32,625 bases of DNA, taken from NCBI RefSeq assembly GCF_001665875.1, contig NZ_LZTA01000060.1:1-32625 (forward strand), written 5' to 3'. This document shows, one piece after another, positions 19,857 to 30,802 of this stretch; position 1 is the first letter of the stretch; each line of letters starts with the position of its first letter. The notes below the pieces were generated by a model, which worked only from the letters and a program-made list of their open reading frames with translations, had not been told where the DNA came from and made no database searches. The DNA is from Mycobacterium sp. 852002-40037_SCH5390672. GTDB taxonomy: Bacteria; Actinomycetota; Actinomycetes; Mycobacteriales; Mycobacteriaceae. The position numbers and the translations under genes were made by a program.

Positions 19857-19931
19857 TCATTGCTGCGGTGCGGCTACACATCAGGTCACCTAAACGCCGA
19901 CAAAGCCTCCCATCCGATGCGTGCGCGCCGT

Positions 19932-19944
19932 TATAGTCGCCGAG
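19932..19944 (+). promoter_or_regulatory. Leaderless promoter (-10 TATAGT) for the LuxR-type regulator
   Basis: TATAGT at 19932-19937, one base from the TATAAT consensus, ends 6 nt before the GTG at 19944. This is textbook spacing for a leaderless mycobacterial gene and fixes the start codon. Confidence 0.7.
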
Positions 19945-22582
19945 TGATCGGCGCCGAGCCGCTGACCGGGCGCGACAGCGAATTGGGAATCATTCGCCGC
20001 GCCCTGAGTGCGGGCGGCCACCACACGGGCGTCGTGATCGCCGGAGCCGCCGGCGTGGGTAAGACCTGGCTCGCCCACGAAGTGCTGCGGCGCGCCGAGG
20101 CGTCGGGGGAGCGAACGCAATGGATCGTCGGCACCGACTCGGCGCAGACTCTGCCCCTGGGGGCGTTCATCGGCGCGATGACCGAGGCTATGAACGAGGC
20201 ACAGTCGGATCCGCTGACCGACGTGCGCCGAGTCATCAATTCGTTTGTGGCACAACAGCGTCAGCGCCGTGTGTTGATCGGAGTCGATGACGCGCACCTG
20301 CTGGACAGACTGTCTGCGCTCGTCGTCCACCAGCTGGCGCAGTCGGGTGGGGTCCGGCTGGTGGTCACCGTCCGCACCGGCAGCGACGAACCGGATGCGG
20401 TGACGGCGTTGTGGAAAGACGGGCTATTGGAAAGGCTTGATCTCAAACCGCTTTCGGCCGCCGCCACACGCGAGGTCATCGAGAACAGGCTGGACGGTCC
20501 GGTCGATGCGCGCACCGCTACGCGGTTCCAAAAGCTGACCGGTGGGAACGCCCTGTTCCTGAGGCAGCTGCTGGCCGATCAGGTGGCGGCCGGCCGGATG
20601 CGTAAAACGGCCGGGGTATGGATGTGGGACGGCGATGTCGCGGTCTCGGCGAGCCTGTCCGACACGGTGGGCCGTCAGATGGGTCGACTCAGCCCACGGG
20701 TGGCGATGGTGATCGACACGTTGTCGCAGTGTGAGCCGCTGGCCGTGGAGGTGCTGTGCGATGTGGCGCGGCGCAGCGAACTGGCGGCGGCCGAGCAGAT
20801 GGGTCTGGTGAGTATCGAACGCACCGGCGCCGGGCTGACGGCCAGGCTGGCCCACCCGCTGTTCGGTGAGCTGCGCCGCGCCAGCGCCGGCGAGCTGTAT
20901 CTGTCCGAAATCCGGGGCAGGCTGGCGACGCGGCTGGGCGACGCGGGCGACGCCGACATGCAGGCCACGGTGCGCCGCGCGCTGCTGCGTCTCGAGTCCG
21001 ACCTCGATCCCGACCCCGAGCTGTACCTGGAATCGGCACGCCACGCGATGACCCTGCTGGATCTGGATCTGGCCGACCGGTTCGCCACCGCCGCCACCCA
21101 AGCCGGTGCTCCCGGGGCGGCGGGGGTGCGGGCAATGAACCTGGCGTTGCTGGGGCGGGGCGAGCCCGCCGAGTCGGCGCTGCGCGCGATGGCTGACCGC
21201 GACCTGCCCGACGGCCATCACTGGGCGACGGTGCGGGCGGCCAACCTGATGTGGAACCTCTTCAACCCCAAGGACGCGGCGGAGATCCTCGACGGCCTTG
21301 CCTCGACCAATTCCGAGACCCCGGCCCAACGGGCGGAGCGGTTGGCGGTGCAGGCGTGCCTGGATGCGGTGGCGGCGCGCTGTGAGTGCGCGGCCGAAAA
21401 TGCCCGGGCCGCCCTGGGCTTCCCCGAACTGCCCGGCTTCCACGCGATGATGGCGTCGCTGGCGTTGATCATGGCGATGGGGGCGCTGGGTCAGGTCGAT
21501 GAGCTCGGCGGCGTCGCCGAGCAGGCGCTGCGGCGTGCGACGACGTCGTTTCAGGCATCGCATATGCGGTTCTGGTTCGGGGCCGTCTACGGACGCGCCT
21601 GCCGGTTGACCGGCCGGATCGATGAATTCGTCAGGACGGCAGGGCAACTGGCCGATTCGTCCCGTGACATTCCGGGCCTGGCGTATGCGAACCTGGCCTT
21701 GCTCTCGGGCAACGCCGAGCTGGCTCGCGGTGCCGTCGCCGAGGCCGCCAGGCTGGTGCATGAGGCGGTGGCCGGGGTGCAAACACACGGTGTGACAACG
21801 GGTTTGCGGCCGGCGAGCTACTTCGCGTTGGCCGAGGCGCACGCCAAGCTCGGACAAGTCGGCGAAGCGAACGACGCGGTGGCGGCGGCGCGGTCGTGTG
21901 TGCCGGCCGACTTTCTGTTCATGCATACCGGCTTGTCTCTGGCCCACGGGTGGGCGTTGGCGGCAAGCGGCCGGTTGGGTGAGGCCGTGGCATCCGTGCG
22001 GGAGGCGGCGCGGCTTGCCCGCGACCGCGGCCAGCCCACCCACGAGCTGGCCTGCATTCAGGCGGCCTCGCAATGGGGCGATGCCTCGCAAGCCACACGA
22101 GCGCGGGAGCTGGCCGACGCGTTGTCGCTGCCGCTGGCCGACGCCGTCGCATCGCATACGAAGGCGCTGTCGGCCTGCGACGGTGAGGGCCTGCTGGCGG
22201 CGTCGGCGGCGTACCGGGCGATCGGGGACCGGGTCGCGGCCGCCGATGCGGCCGCGCAGGCCTCGGTGGTGTTCGACGAAGCCCAACGCCATCGCCGCGG
22301 CGTACACGCCGCGGCGGTGGCCAGGGAACTGGCCGACGAGTGCGGTGGCTTGCACACGCCGGCGTTGCACACCCCGACGGGCCTGAAGTTGGCCGGCCGC
22401 CAGCGCGATGTCGCCGAACTCGTGGTGGCCGGTCTGTCCAACCGCGAGATCGCCGAGAAGCTGGTGATGTCGGTGCGCACCGTGGAGGGCCACGTGTACC
22501 GGGCCTGCCAGCGGGTGGGCGCGCAGTCGCGTGAGGAGCTGGCGTCGATCATTCGAGCTGGCCCGTGCGGCTCGCGCACGCT

Positions 22583-22586
<4 letters not shown>
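19944..22586 (+). CDS. Large ATP-binding LuxR-family (LAL/MalT-type) transcriptional regulator
   Basis: The 880-residue product has an N-terminal AAA/STAND ATPase domain with Walker A GAAGVGKT (34-41) and Walker B ending in Asp115-Asp116 (VLIGVDDAH). A long alpha-helical region follows (about 330-800), rich in Ala and Leu and probably made of TPR-like repeats. A LuxR-type helix-turn-helix sits at the C terminus (about 816-866), with LAGRQRDVAELVVAGLSNREIAEKL and VRTVEGHVYRACQRVG. Such proteins bind an inducer, hydrolyse ATP and activate nearby genes. Its likely target is the divergent FAD monooxygenase. The frame can be read further upstream to 19860, but the TATAGT placed 6 nt before GTG 19944 settles the start. 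The stop shares a CTAG with the convergent transporter gene. Confidence 0.9.
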
Positions 22587-23890
<1,304 letters not shown>

Positions 23891-24754
23891 CGTCGCGTGC
23901 GGCCAGCTCGTCGAGGACGCGGACGGAGACGTTCAAGTCGTCGCCGGCATAGGGCAAGGCCCGCAACGGTTTTGTCTGCGGGCGGAAGAAGTCGTCCCAG
24001 TGAATGAGGATCACCCGGCGGGCGCCCACCGCGCGCACGGTCTCGGTCCAGTAGTCGACCAGGTATGACCGCGGCTGCAACCCCAGCTGCCCGACGGACA
24101 GATACACGGCGTCGGCGCGGTGACCGGCCAGGGCGCCCCTGACGAAGCCGGCACTGCCCTGGATCAGCAGCCGCCGCCCGGTCGGCCGGTGGTGCACGAG
24201 CGTCGACCAGGACTCCCCGCAGCGGTACGCCGACGCTTTCACCGGCGGGGTCACCGGTTCGCCGATGACGCCGGGAAACCGGTCGGGCGGGCAGTGGTGC
24301 GATTCGATCAGGGTGATGTCGTAGGCGCCCAACCGAATCGGTTCGCCGTCGACCGCGACGACGATCCGGTTTTCCGGCAGCCCGTATCCGCGCCCGATAT
24401 TGGCCGCGGATTGCCCGCCGACCAGCTGCGCGCCGGTGCGGTCGGCAACCAGTGCGGAGTCCAGCACGTGGTCGATGTGGGTGTGCACCGGAATGACCGC
24501 CGCCAGGCGCGACACCTTGGCCCGGGCCAGGCATCCGTCGACGCGGGCCGGCGAGGGCGCCACCTTGCCCGCCGCGATCTTGGCCAGGCTCGGCCGGGAG
24601 AAGTAGCCGTCGGTCATCAACGCCGACGCGCCGTCGTCGATCAGCAGGGTCGCCACGCCCATCCAGGTCACCGCGAGCGCGCCGGGTTCGGCGGCGGGCG
24701 CGTCGAACCGGTCCGTGTACCGCGCGATGTCGGGGCGTCCGAGCTTCAACCGCA

Positions 24755-25513
24755 TCAGCAGAAGGCCCTGATGTCGGTGCCGGCCGCCTCGAGGCGGCCG
24801 CGAACGGCGGTGGCGATCTGCACCGCGCCCGGCGAATCGCCATGCACGCACACCGATTCCACGCTCAGGGTGAGCGCGGTACCGTCGATCGCGGTGACCT
24901 GCCCCGAGTCGACCATGCTCGCCACCCGGTCGGCGATCGCCGCCGGGTCTGCCAGCACCGCGCCCTGCTCGCGACGGGACACCAGCCGGCCGTCGGGCCG
25001 GTAGGCCCGGTCGGCGAAAGCCTCTGCGACCGTGCGTAAGTCGCGCCGGGCTGCTTCGTCGAAGAACGCTGAGCCCGCCGTGCCCAGCACCGGCAACCCG
25101 GCGTCCACCAGGCGCACCGCCTCGGCCACGGCGGCAGCCTGTTCGGTATGGGTCACGATCGTGTTGTACAGCGCGCCATGCGGTTTGACGTAGGACACCG
25201 TCGAACCGGCCGCGTGCGCCACCGCCTGCAGCGCGCCGATCTGGTACACCACGTCGGCGATGAGGTCCTCGGTGGTGACATCGATGAAGCGCCTGCCGAA
25301 CCCGGCGAGGTCGCGATAGCTCACCTGCGCTCCGATGCGGACCCCACGCCGGGCTGCCGACCGGCATACCCGCAGCAGGCCCGCGGGGTCGCCGGCATGG
25401 AAACCGCACGCGACGTTGGCGCTGGTGACCAGGCCGAGCATGGCGTCGTCGTCACCCAGGCGCCAAACGCCGAAGCCCTCGCCCAGGTCGGCGTTGAGGT
25501 CGATACCGGCCAC
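24755..25513 (-). CDS. pxpA: PxpA, 5-oxoprolinase subunit A (LamB/YcsF family)
   Basis: The 252-residue product has the family's N-terminal motif IDLNADLGEGFG, with Asp5, Asn7, Asp9 and Glu12 as likely active-site residues, and SANVACGFHAGDP. It also has VKPHGALYN and VCVHGDSPGA. PxpA works with PxpB and PxpC to open 5-oxoproline to glutamate using ATP. Neither partner is in this window, so the subunit must work with genes elsewhere or have another role. It starts at GTG 25513 and its stop overlaps the next gene (TGATG). It sits between lppH and the Rv3577-like gene, where I do not recall it in M. tuberculosis. Confidence 0.93.
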   Translation of the reverse strand: MAGIDLNADLGEGFGVWRLGDDDAMLGLVTSANVACGFHAGDPAGLLRVCRSAARRGVRIGAQVSYRDLAGFGRRFIDVTTEDLIADVVYQIGALQAVAHAAGSTVSYVKPHGALYNTIVTHTEQAAAVAEAVRLVDAGLPVLGTAGSAFFDEAARRDLRTVAEAFADRAYRPDGRLVSRREQGAVLADPAAIADRVASMVDSGQVTAIDGTALTLSVESVCVHGDSPGAVQIATAVRGRLEAAGTDIRAFC

Positions 25514-25572
25514 CCGCTCAGCTTATGGGGACGCCTGCGGATGCCCTACGCGAGGCGGTCGCCCAGCACCGG

Positions 25573-26280
25573 CTACTGCTTGGCGACCCTGGCCGCGATC
25601 TGCTGGGCGAGGTCGACCGCGGACCCGCCGGGCAGGAAGGAGCCGCAGGTGACGACGTCAACGACGACGTTGTTGCGCACGGTCAGCGCCCGCTGGCACG
25701 CCCAGCCGTCGCTGCTGTTCTGAACTTCGGACGTGCTGAGCGTGCCGCCGACTTTGTGGGCGTCGCCCACCGTCCACACGATTTCGGGCTTGCCCAACGG
25801 ATGTTCGGAAAACGTGCGATTGGCGCAGGCAAACCACCGCCGCACCGAGGTGTCGTAGAACATGCTGGCCTGACGCGCCGAGGGGTACGCAACCACGGCC
25901 TGGATGGCGGAGTCGTTGCGGACCGTGGGGTCGTCGAAGCTGTCATCGAGGCGCCGGCCGCGCATCGCGGTCCAGCCGCTGTCCGCGTAGACGGCTTCTT
26001 GGGCGGGCCCGTCCATCGCCAGGCAAGCCTTGTCGCTGAAAGTCGGGCTCGCGTCCCACATCGCCTGCGCGCTGTACCGAAGCCGCATCCCCGCCCCAAG
26101 CAAGGAGTTGATCTGGTCCGCGTCGAGCAGCAGCCCATCCAGGGACGCGGCGGCAACCGGTGTCTGGGACAGCGGGCCGGAGGTGTCCGCAGGCGACGCG
26201 CTTCCGCCGACGACCGTGGTGCAGCCGGCCGCCAGGGCGGACACGGCCTGCACCAAGAACGCGATTCGCCGGCGCACCAT
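25573..26280 (-). CDS. lppH: LppH, lipoprotein with PknH-like sensor domain
   Basis: The 235-residue product has a lipoprotein signal ending ALAAGC with acylated Cys20. The mature domain resembles the extracellular sensor domain of the Ser/Thr kinase PknH and matches M. tuberculosis LppH (Rv3576). Four cysteines in the domain (Cys86, Cys152, Cys195, Cys212) fit the two disulfides known in the PknH sensor. There is no kinase domain, so it is a free-standing sensor-like lipoprotein on the outer face of the membrane. The ligand is unknown. It leads the leftward set lppH-pxpA-hydrolase-transporter and diverges from the LacI-type gene. Confidence 0.9.
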   Translation of the reverse strand: MVRRRIAFLVQAVSALAAGCTTVVGGSASPADTSGPLSQTPVAAASLDGLLLDADQINSLLGAGMRLRYSAQAMWDASPTFSDKACLAMDGPAQEAVYADSGWTAMRGRRLDDSFDDPTVRNDSAIQAVVAYPSARQASMFYDTSVRRWFACANRTFSEHPLGKPEIVWTVGDAHKVGGTLSTSEVQNSSDGWACQRALTVRNNVVVDVVTCGSFLPGGSAVDLAQQIAARVAKQ

Positions 26281-26538
26281 TGCCTTTCGGACGTGGGGCC
26301 AATGTGTGCGCCCAGCTTAGGCGGCCGCCTCCCGCCGACACCCGATCAACCAGCAGATCCGATAGGGCGGCGAACACGATGCCCAACGCGTAGATCGGAA
26401 TCCCGCGGGCCGGCACGTCCGATTTCCTCCGGCCGGCCAGTCAGCCGATTCATCATACTAATGAAAACCGTTTCCATTACAACGGCGCAAGCTGAAGCTC
26501 GTAGGCGCGGGCCCCGATCCGCTGTAGCCTCACCGAAC
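26281..26538. promoter_or_regulatory. Divergent region between lppH and the LacI-type regulator
   Basis: The 258-bp gap is more AT-rich near 26445-26495 and holds the operator candidate at 26459-26479 and a -10 element (TAGCCT at 26525-26530) for the LacI-type gene. I see no further gene in it. Confidence 0.6.
26459..26479. promoter_or_regulatory. LacI-family operator candidate
   Basis: The arms TAATGAAAAC and GTTTCCATTA are separated by one C and match at nine of ten paired positions. The inner AAAC-C-GTTT core fits operators of LacI/GalR proteins. It lies about 60 bp upstream of the regulator's start and in the control region of lppH, so it may serve both. Confidence 0.6.
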
Positions 26539-27618
26539 GTGAGTCCCACACCGCGTCGGCGTGCGACTCTGGCGTCGTTGGCGGACGAGCTCAACGTTTC
26601 GCGCACGACGATCTCGAATGCCTTCAACCGGCCCGATCAGCTGTCCCCGGACCTGCGTGAGCGCGTACTCGCGACGGCCAAGCGACTGGGATACGCCGGC
26701 CCCGATCCGGTGGCGCGATCGTTGCGGACCCGCAAGGCCGGCGCGGTCGGTCTGGTGATGGCCGAACCGCTGACCTACTTCTTCAGCGACCCCGCCGCAC
26801 GGGACTTCGTCACCGGGGTGGCGCAGTCCTGCGAAGCGCTGGGGCAGGGGCTGCTGCTGGTGGCCGTGGGGCCGAGCCGCAGCCTCAAAGACGGTGCGGC
26901 GGCGGTGCTTTCGGCCGGCGTGGACGGCTTCGTGGTCTATTCGGTGTGCGACGACGACCCGTACCTGCAGGTGGTGTTGCAGCGCCGGTTGCCGATCGTG
27001 GTGGTCGACCAACCCAAGGGGCTGGCCGGCGTTTCGCGGGTGGGCATCGACGACCGCGAGGCGATGCGCGAGCTCGCCGACTACGTACTGGGACTGGGGC
27101 ATCGCGAGATCGGGCTGCTCACCATGCGGCTGGGCCGGGACCGGCGCCAAGGGCTGGTGGACGCCGACAGGCTGCGCTCACCCGCCTTCGACGTGCAACG
27201 CGAGCGCATCATCGGCGTGTGGGAGGCGATGACCGCCGCCGGCGTCGACCCCGATTCTTTGACCGTGGTGGAAAGCTACGAGCACCTGCCCGAATCGGGC
27301 GGCGCGGCCGCCAAGGTGGCGCTGGAGGCCAATCCGCGGATCACCGCGCTGATGTGCACCGCGGACATTCTGGCCCTGTCCGCCATGGATTACCTGCGGG
27401 CACACGGCATCTACGTGCCCGGGCAGATGACCATCACCGGCTTCGACGGCGTGCCCGAGGCCGTCAACCGCGGCCTGACCACGGTGTCGCAGTCCAGCCT
27501 GCAGAAGGGTCGCCTGGCCGGGGAGCTGTTGTTGAATCCGCCACGATCGGGCTTGCCGGCCGTCGAGCTCTTGGACACCGAGCTCATCCGGGGCCGCACC
27601 GCCGGGCCGCCGGGGTGA
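26539..27618 (+). CDS. LacI/GalR-family transcriptional regulator (Rv3575c-like)
   Basis: The 359-residue product has an N-terminal helix-turn-helix (TLASLADELNVSRTTISNAF, about residues 10-29) with a hinge helix (DPVARSLRTRKAGAVG). A periplasmic-binding-protein-like effector domain follows (about 62-345). It matches Rv3575c. The effector is unknown; LacI proteins usually sense sugars or nucleosides. GTG 26539 is chosen because it places the HTH at the N terminus and TAGCCT lies 8 nt upstream, consistent with a leaderless mRNA. The open frame upstream runs through lppH antisense and is not coding. It converges on kstR with a 13-bp gap. Confidence 0.92.
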   Translation: MSPTPRRRATLASLADELNVSRTTISNAFNRPDQLSPDLRERVLATAKRLGYAGPDPVARSLRTRKAGAVGLVMAEPLTYFFSDPAARDFVTGVAQSCEALGQGLLLVAVGPSRSLKDGAAAVLSAGVDGFVVYSVCDDDPYLQVVLQRRLPIVVVDQPKGLAGVSRVGIDDREAMRELADYVLGLGHREIGLLTMRLGRDRRQGLVDADRLRSPAFDVQRERIIGVWEAMTAAGVDPDSLTVVESYEHLPESGGAAAKVALEANPRITALMCTADILALSAMDYLRAHGIYVPGQMTITGFDGVPEAVNRGLTTVSQSSLQKGRLAGELLLNPPRSGLPAVELLDTELIRGRTAGPPG

Positions 27619-27631
27619 GCGGTGGACGGGG

Positions 27632-28291
27632 CTACTTGGAGTCTTGGTCGCCGATCAGCAACCGCACGGCGAGGTCCAGCCGCTTGCTGACGTCGGTCGC
27701 CGAGGCCCGCCGGGTCAGCCACGCCAGCAGGTTCGACAGCCACACGTCCGAGATCACCCGGGCGATGTGGTACTGGTCCTCAGTCGGTTCGCCGTCGGCC
27801 ATCGCGCGTGCGAACATCGAATCGATGAGCTTCTCGACCTGATCGACCTCACTGGCCGCCGACGCGTCGGCGAACACGTAGGCACGCGTCATCGCCTCGG
27901 TCAGCAGGGGATTGCGCTGCATCGCGCGGTTGAGCTTGCCCACCATGAAGTTGAGCCGCTGAAAGGGCGTGCCCCCGGTCATCGCCGAGCGGTCCGTCTT
28001 GGCGTCGATCCGGCTGAACTCGCGGCCCAGCGCCGACACCAGCAGGTGCACCTTCGACGGGAAATACCGGTACAGCGTCCCCACCGCTACATCGGCGCGA
28101 TCGGCCACCGCACGCATCTGCACCGCTTCGTAGCCGCCCTTGGAGGCGATGGCCATGGTGGCATCCAGGATGCGCTTACGGCGTTCCCGCTGCGCCTCCG
28201 ACCCCAGTTCGGACTCCGCCAGTACCGCCACGTTCATGACCTCGCGCGGCTGCGAGTCAGAAACGCGGCTCGGATTTGCGTTGGCTGGCAT
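27632..28291 (-). CDS. kstR: KstR, TetR-family repressor of cholesterol catabolism
   Basis: KstR represses the large cholesterol-degradation regulon and is released by steroid CoA thioesters. The product has the TetR helix-turn-helix (about residues 38-85, with MRAVADRADVAVGTLYRYFPSK) and an all-helical ligand domain nearly the same as in M. tuberculosis KstR (Rv3574). The ATG at 28291 gives 219 residues with AGGAG 11 nt upstream. A later ATG (MNVAVLAESELG) would give 201 residues but has its purine stretch too close, and the frame is also open to 28366. It diverges from fadE34 over a KstR box, so it probably represses itself too. Confidence 0.96.
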   Translation of the reverse strand: MPANANPSRVSDSQPREVMNVAVLAESELGSEAQRERRKRILDATMAIASKGGYEAVQMRAVADRADVAVGTLYRYFPSKVHLLVSALGREFSRIDAKTDRSAMTGGTPFQRLNFMVGKLNRAMQRNPLLTEAMTRAYVFADASAASEVDQVEKLIDSMFARAMADGEPTEDQYHIARVISDVWLSNLLAWLTRRASATDVSKRLDLAVRLLIGDQDSK

Positions 28292-28409
28292 GTGACGGTT
28301 TGCTCCTGTTCCGGGCGGTTCGTTTGCAAACGATACGCATTCTGCGTGTGAATTTCCCACCTCCATACCGCCGGGGACAAGCGCATGTGCTGCTGTAATG
28401 GCGTTCGAC

Positions 28410-28447
28410 TTGACGGTCGATCACTGGCACTATTAGAACACGTTCTA
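28410..28447 (+). promoter_or_regulatory. KstR operator within the kstR/fadE34 promoter region
   Basis: TAGAACACGTTCTA (28434-28447) fits the KstR consensus TnnAACnnGTTnnA, with fully complementary outer arms TAGAAC and GTTCTA. TTGACG at 28410-28415 is a -35 candidate for the rightward promoter and places its -10 on the operator, so KstR binding would block it. This is the known site type for this locus in mycobacteria; the spacing is read directly. Confidence 0.85.
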
Positions 28448-28575
28448 GTCTGGAACGAGCGGGTTGCGTGGCAACTTGTGGTGGAGGAGTACCCGCGCGC
28501 GGGGGCAGATCGGACAATCAGGACAGGGGACCCAGCCCCCTTGTCACGTCGAGTCAAGGACGCGGAGGTCCTCAG

Positions 28576-30711
28576 GTGGTAGCGACCGTCACCGACGAGC
28601 AGTTCGCCGCGCGCGCCCTGGTGCGCGACTGGGCCCGCAATTCGACGTCCGGGGCGGGTGGCACCGCCGCGATCCGCGACGTGGAGCAGGGTAAGGCCGA
28701 CGCCTGGCGGCCGGTGTTCTCCCGGCTGGCCGAACTGGGCATCTTCGGCGTCGCCATCCCCGAGGAGTTCGGCGGCGCCGACGGCAGCATCGAAGACCTG
28801 TGCGCGATGGTCGAGGAGGCGGCCAAAGCGCTGGTCCCCGGGCCGGTCGCCACGACCGCGCTGGCCACCATGGTCCTCTCCGAGGCGGGTTACGACCAGG
28901 AGTTGCTGGCTGCGCTGGCCGCCGGGGAGCGCTTCGCCGGACTGGCGCTGGACGGCGACATCCAGTTCGACAGCGCGACCGAGAAGGCCTCAGGCACCCT
29001 GCCGTTCGCGCTCGGCGTCGCCGACGGCGCCGTGCTGTTGGCGCCCGCCGACGGCAAGTGGCTGCTGATCGACACCGAGAGCGCGGGCGTGCAGATCGAA
29101 CCGCTGCAGGCCGCCGACTTCTCCCAGCCACTGGCCCGGGTCGTCCTGACCTCGGCGCCGGCCACGGTGGTGTCGGACACGCGCACCCGCGTCGAGGAGC
29201 TGGCCGCGACGGTGCTGGCCGCCGAGGCGGCCGGCATCACCCGATGGTCGCTGGAGACCGCCGTCGACTACGCGAAGGTCCGCGAGCAGTTCGGCAAGCC
29301 GATCGGCAGCTTCCAGGCCGTCAAGCACCTCTGCGCCGAGATGCTGTGCCGCGCCGAGCAGGCCGAGGTTACCGCCGCCGACGCCGCGCGTGCCGCCGCC
29401 GAGGGCGACGAATCCCAGTTCTCCATCGCGGCGGCGCTGGCCGCCGGCACCGGCATTGCCGCTGTGAAGGCCAACGTCAAGGACTGCATCCAGGTGCTCG
29501 GCGGCATCGGCTGCACCTGGGAGCACGACGCGCATCTGTACCTGCGCCGGGCGCATGCCATCGGTCGCTTCCTGGGCGGTGCCGAGACCTGGCTGCGCCG
29601 CATCACCGCGCTGACCCAGGCGGGTGTGCGACGCCGCCTGGGTATCGACCTCACCGAGGTCGAGGACCAGCGGCCGGAGATCGCCGCCGCCGTCGCCCAG
29701 ATCGCCGAGCTGCCCGAGGCGAAGCGGCAGGCGGCGCTGGCCGAGGCCGGCCTGCAGGCACCGCACTGGCCGGCGCCCTACGGGCGTGGCGCGGGACCGG
29801 CCGAGCAGCTCCTGATCGATCAGGAGCTGGCGGCGGCCGGCGTGGCCCGCCCGGACCTGGTGATCGGTTGGTGGGCGGCGCCGACCATCCTCGAGCACGG
29901 CACCCCGGAACAAATCGAGCGCTTCGTGCCGGGCACCGCGCGCGGCGAATTCCTCTGGTGTCAGCTGTTTTCCGAGCCGGGAGCGGGCTCGGACCTGGCC
30001 TCCCTGCGCACCAAAGCGGTCCGGACCGACGGCGGTTGGAACCTGACCGGGCAGAAGGTGTGGACGTCGGCGGCGCACAAGGCGAAGTGGGGCGTGTGCC
30101 TGGCCCGCACCGATCCGGACGCGCCGAAACACAAAGGCATCACCTACTTCCTGGTGGAGATGAGCTCACCGGGCATCGAGATCCGCCCACTGCGCGAGAT
30201 CACCGGCGACTCCTTGTTCAACGAGGTGTTCCTGGACAACGTGTTCGTGCCCGACGAACTGGTCGTCGGCGAGGTGAACGACGGTTGGCGGCTGGCCCGC
30301 ACCACACTGGCCAACGAGCGCGTCGCAATGGCCAACGGAACCGCGCTGGGCAACCCGATGGAGCAGCTGCTCGAGGTGCTGGCCGAACTCGACCTCGACA
30401 GCGCCCAGCAGGACCGGCTGGGGCGGTTGATCGTCACCGCTCAGACCGGCGCGCTGCTGGACCAGCGGATCGCCCAGCTGGCCGTGGGCGGCCAAGACCC
30501 GGGGGCGCAGTCCAGCGTGCGCAAGCTCATCGGTGTCCGCTACCGCCAGGCCCTGGCCGAATACACGATGGACGTGTCCGAGGGCGGCGGCTTGGTGCAC
30601 AACCAGGCGGTGTTCGACTTCCTCAACACCCGCTGCCTCACCATCGCCGGCGGCACCGAGCAGATCCTGCTCACCGTCGCCGCCGAGCGACTCCTCGGCC
30701 TGCCCCGCTAA
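28576..30711 (+). CDS. fadE34: FadE34, fused acyl-CoA dehydrogenase for steroid side chains
   Basis: The 711-residue product equals M. tuberculosis FadE34 (Rv3573c) in length and has two acyl-CoA dehydrogenase modules in one chain. The N half (about 1-365) contains YAKVREQFGKPIGSFQAVKH and QVLGGIGCTWEHDAHLYLRR. The C half (about 366-711) contains LWCQLFSEPGAGSDLASL, GWNLTGQKVWTSAAH, RKLIGVRYRQALAEY and TIAGGTEQILLTVAAERLLG. Work on FadE34 and its Rhodococcus relative shows activity on CoA esters of steroids with a five-carbon side chain. FAD is the cofactor. GTG 28576 is chosen for its GGAGG ribosome-binding site and its agreement with the M. tuberculosis start (VVATVTDEQ). The frame is open about 100 nt further upstream without a clear start signal. 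It is under KstR control. Confidence 0.96.
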   Translation: MVATVTDEQFAARALVRDWARNSTSGAGGTAAIRDVEQGKADAWRPVFSRLAELGIFGVAIPEEFGGADGSIEDLCAMVEEAAKALVPGPVATTALATMVLSEAGYDQELLAALAAGERFAGLALDGDIQFDSATEKASGTLPFALGVADGAVLLAPADGKWLLIDTESAGVQIEPLQAADFSQPLARVVLTSAPATVVSDTRTRVEELAATVLAAEAAGITRWSLETAVDYAKVREQFGKPIGSFQAVKHLCAEMLCRAEQAEVTAADAARAAAEGDESQFSIAAALAAGTGIAAVKANVKDCIQVLGGIGCTWEHDAHLYLRRAHAIGRFLGGAETWLRRITALTQAGVRRRLGIDLTEVEDQRPEIAAAVAQIAELPEAKRQAALAEAGLQAPHWPAPYGRGAGPAEQLLIDQELAAAGVARPDLVIGWWAAPTILEHGTPEQIERFVPGTARGEFLWCQLFSEPGAGSDLASLRTKAVRTDGGWNLTGQKVWTSAAHKAKWGVCLARTDPDAPKHKGITYFLVEMSSPGIEIRPLREITGDSLFNEVFLDNVFVPDELVVGEVNDGWRLARTTLANERVAMANGTALGNPMEQLLEVLAELDLDSAQQDRLGRLIVTAQTGALLDQRIAQLAVGGQDPGAQSSVRKLIGVRYRQALAEYTMDVSEGGGLVHNQAVFDFLNTRCLTIAGGTEQILLTVAAERLLGLPR

Positions 30712-30802
30712 CAAGGGGTTTCGGCCACCCAGAGCGTTGCCTGGGTTCGCCCGGCATTAACGGTCGATAGCAGGTCGCAGCGACCCCGTTGGGCGAAAAG
30801 TG

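Noticed and set aside
25525..26538. Upstream extension of the LacI-type gene
   Set aside because: It runs antisense to lppH, and the helix-turn-helix belongs at the N terminus.
30728..30745. Terminator after fadE34
   Set aside because: Only a 5-bp stem (CCCAG/CTGGG) with an 8-nt loop, too weak to call.
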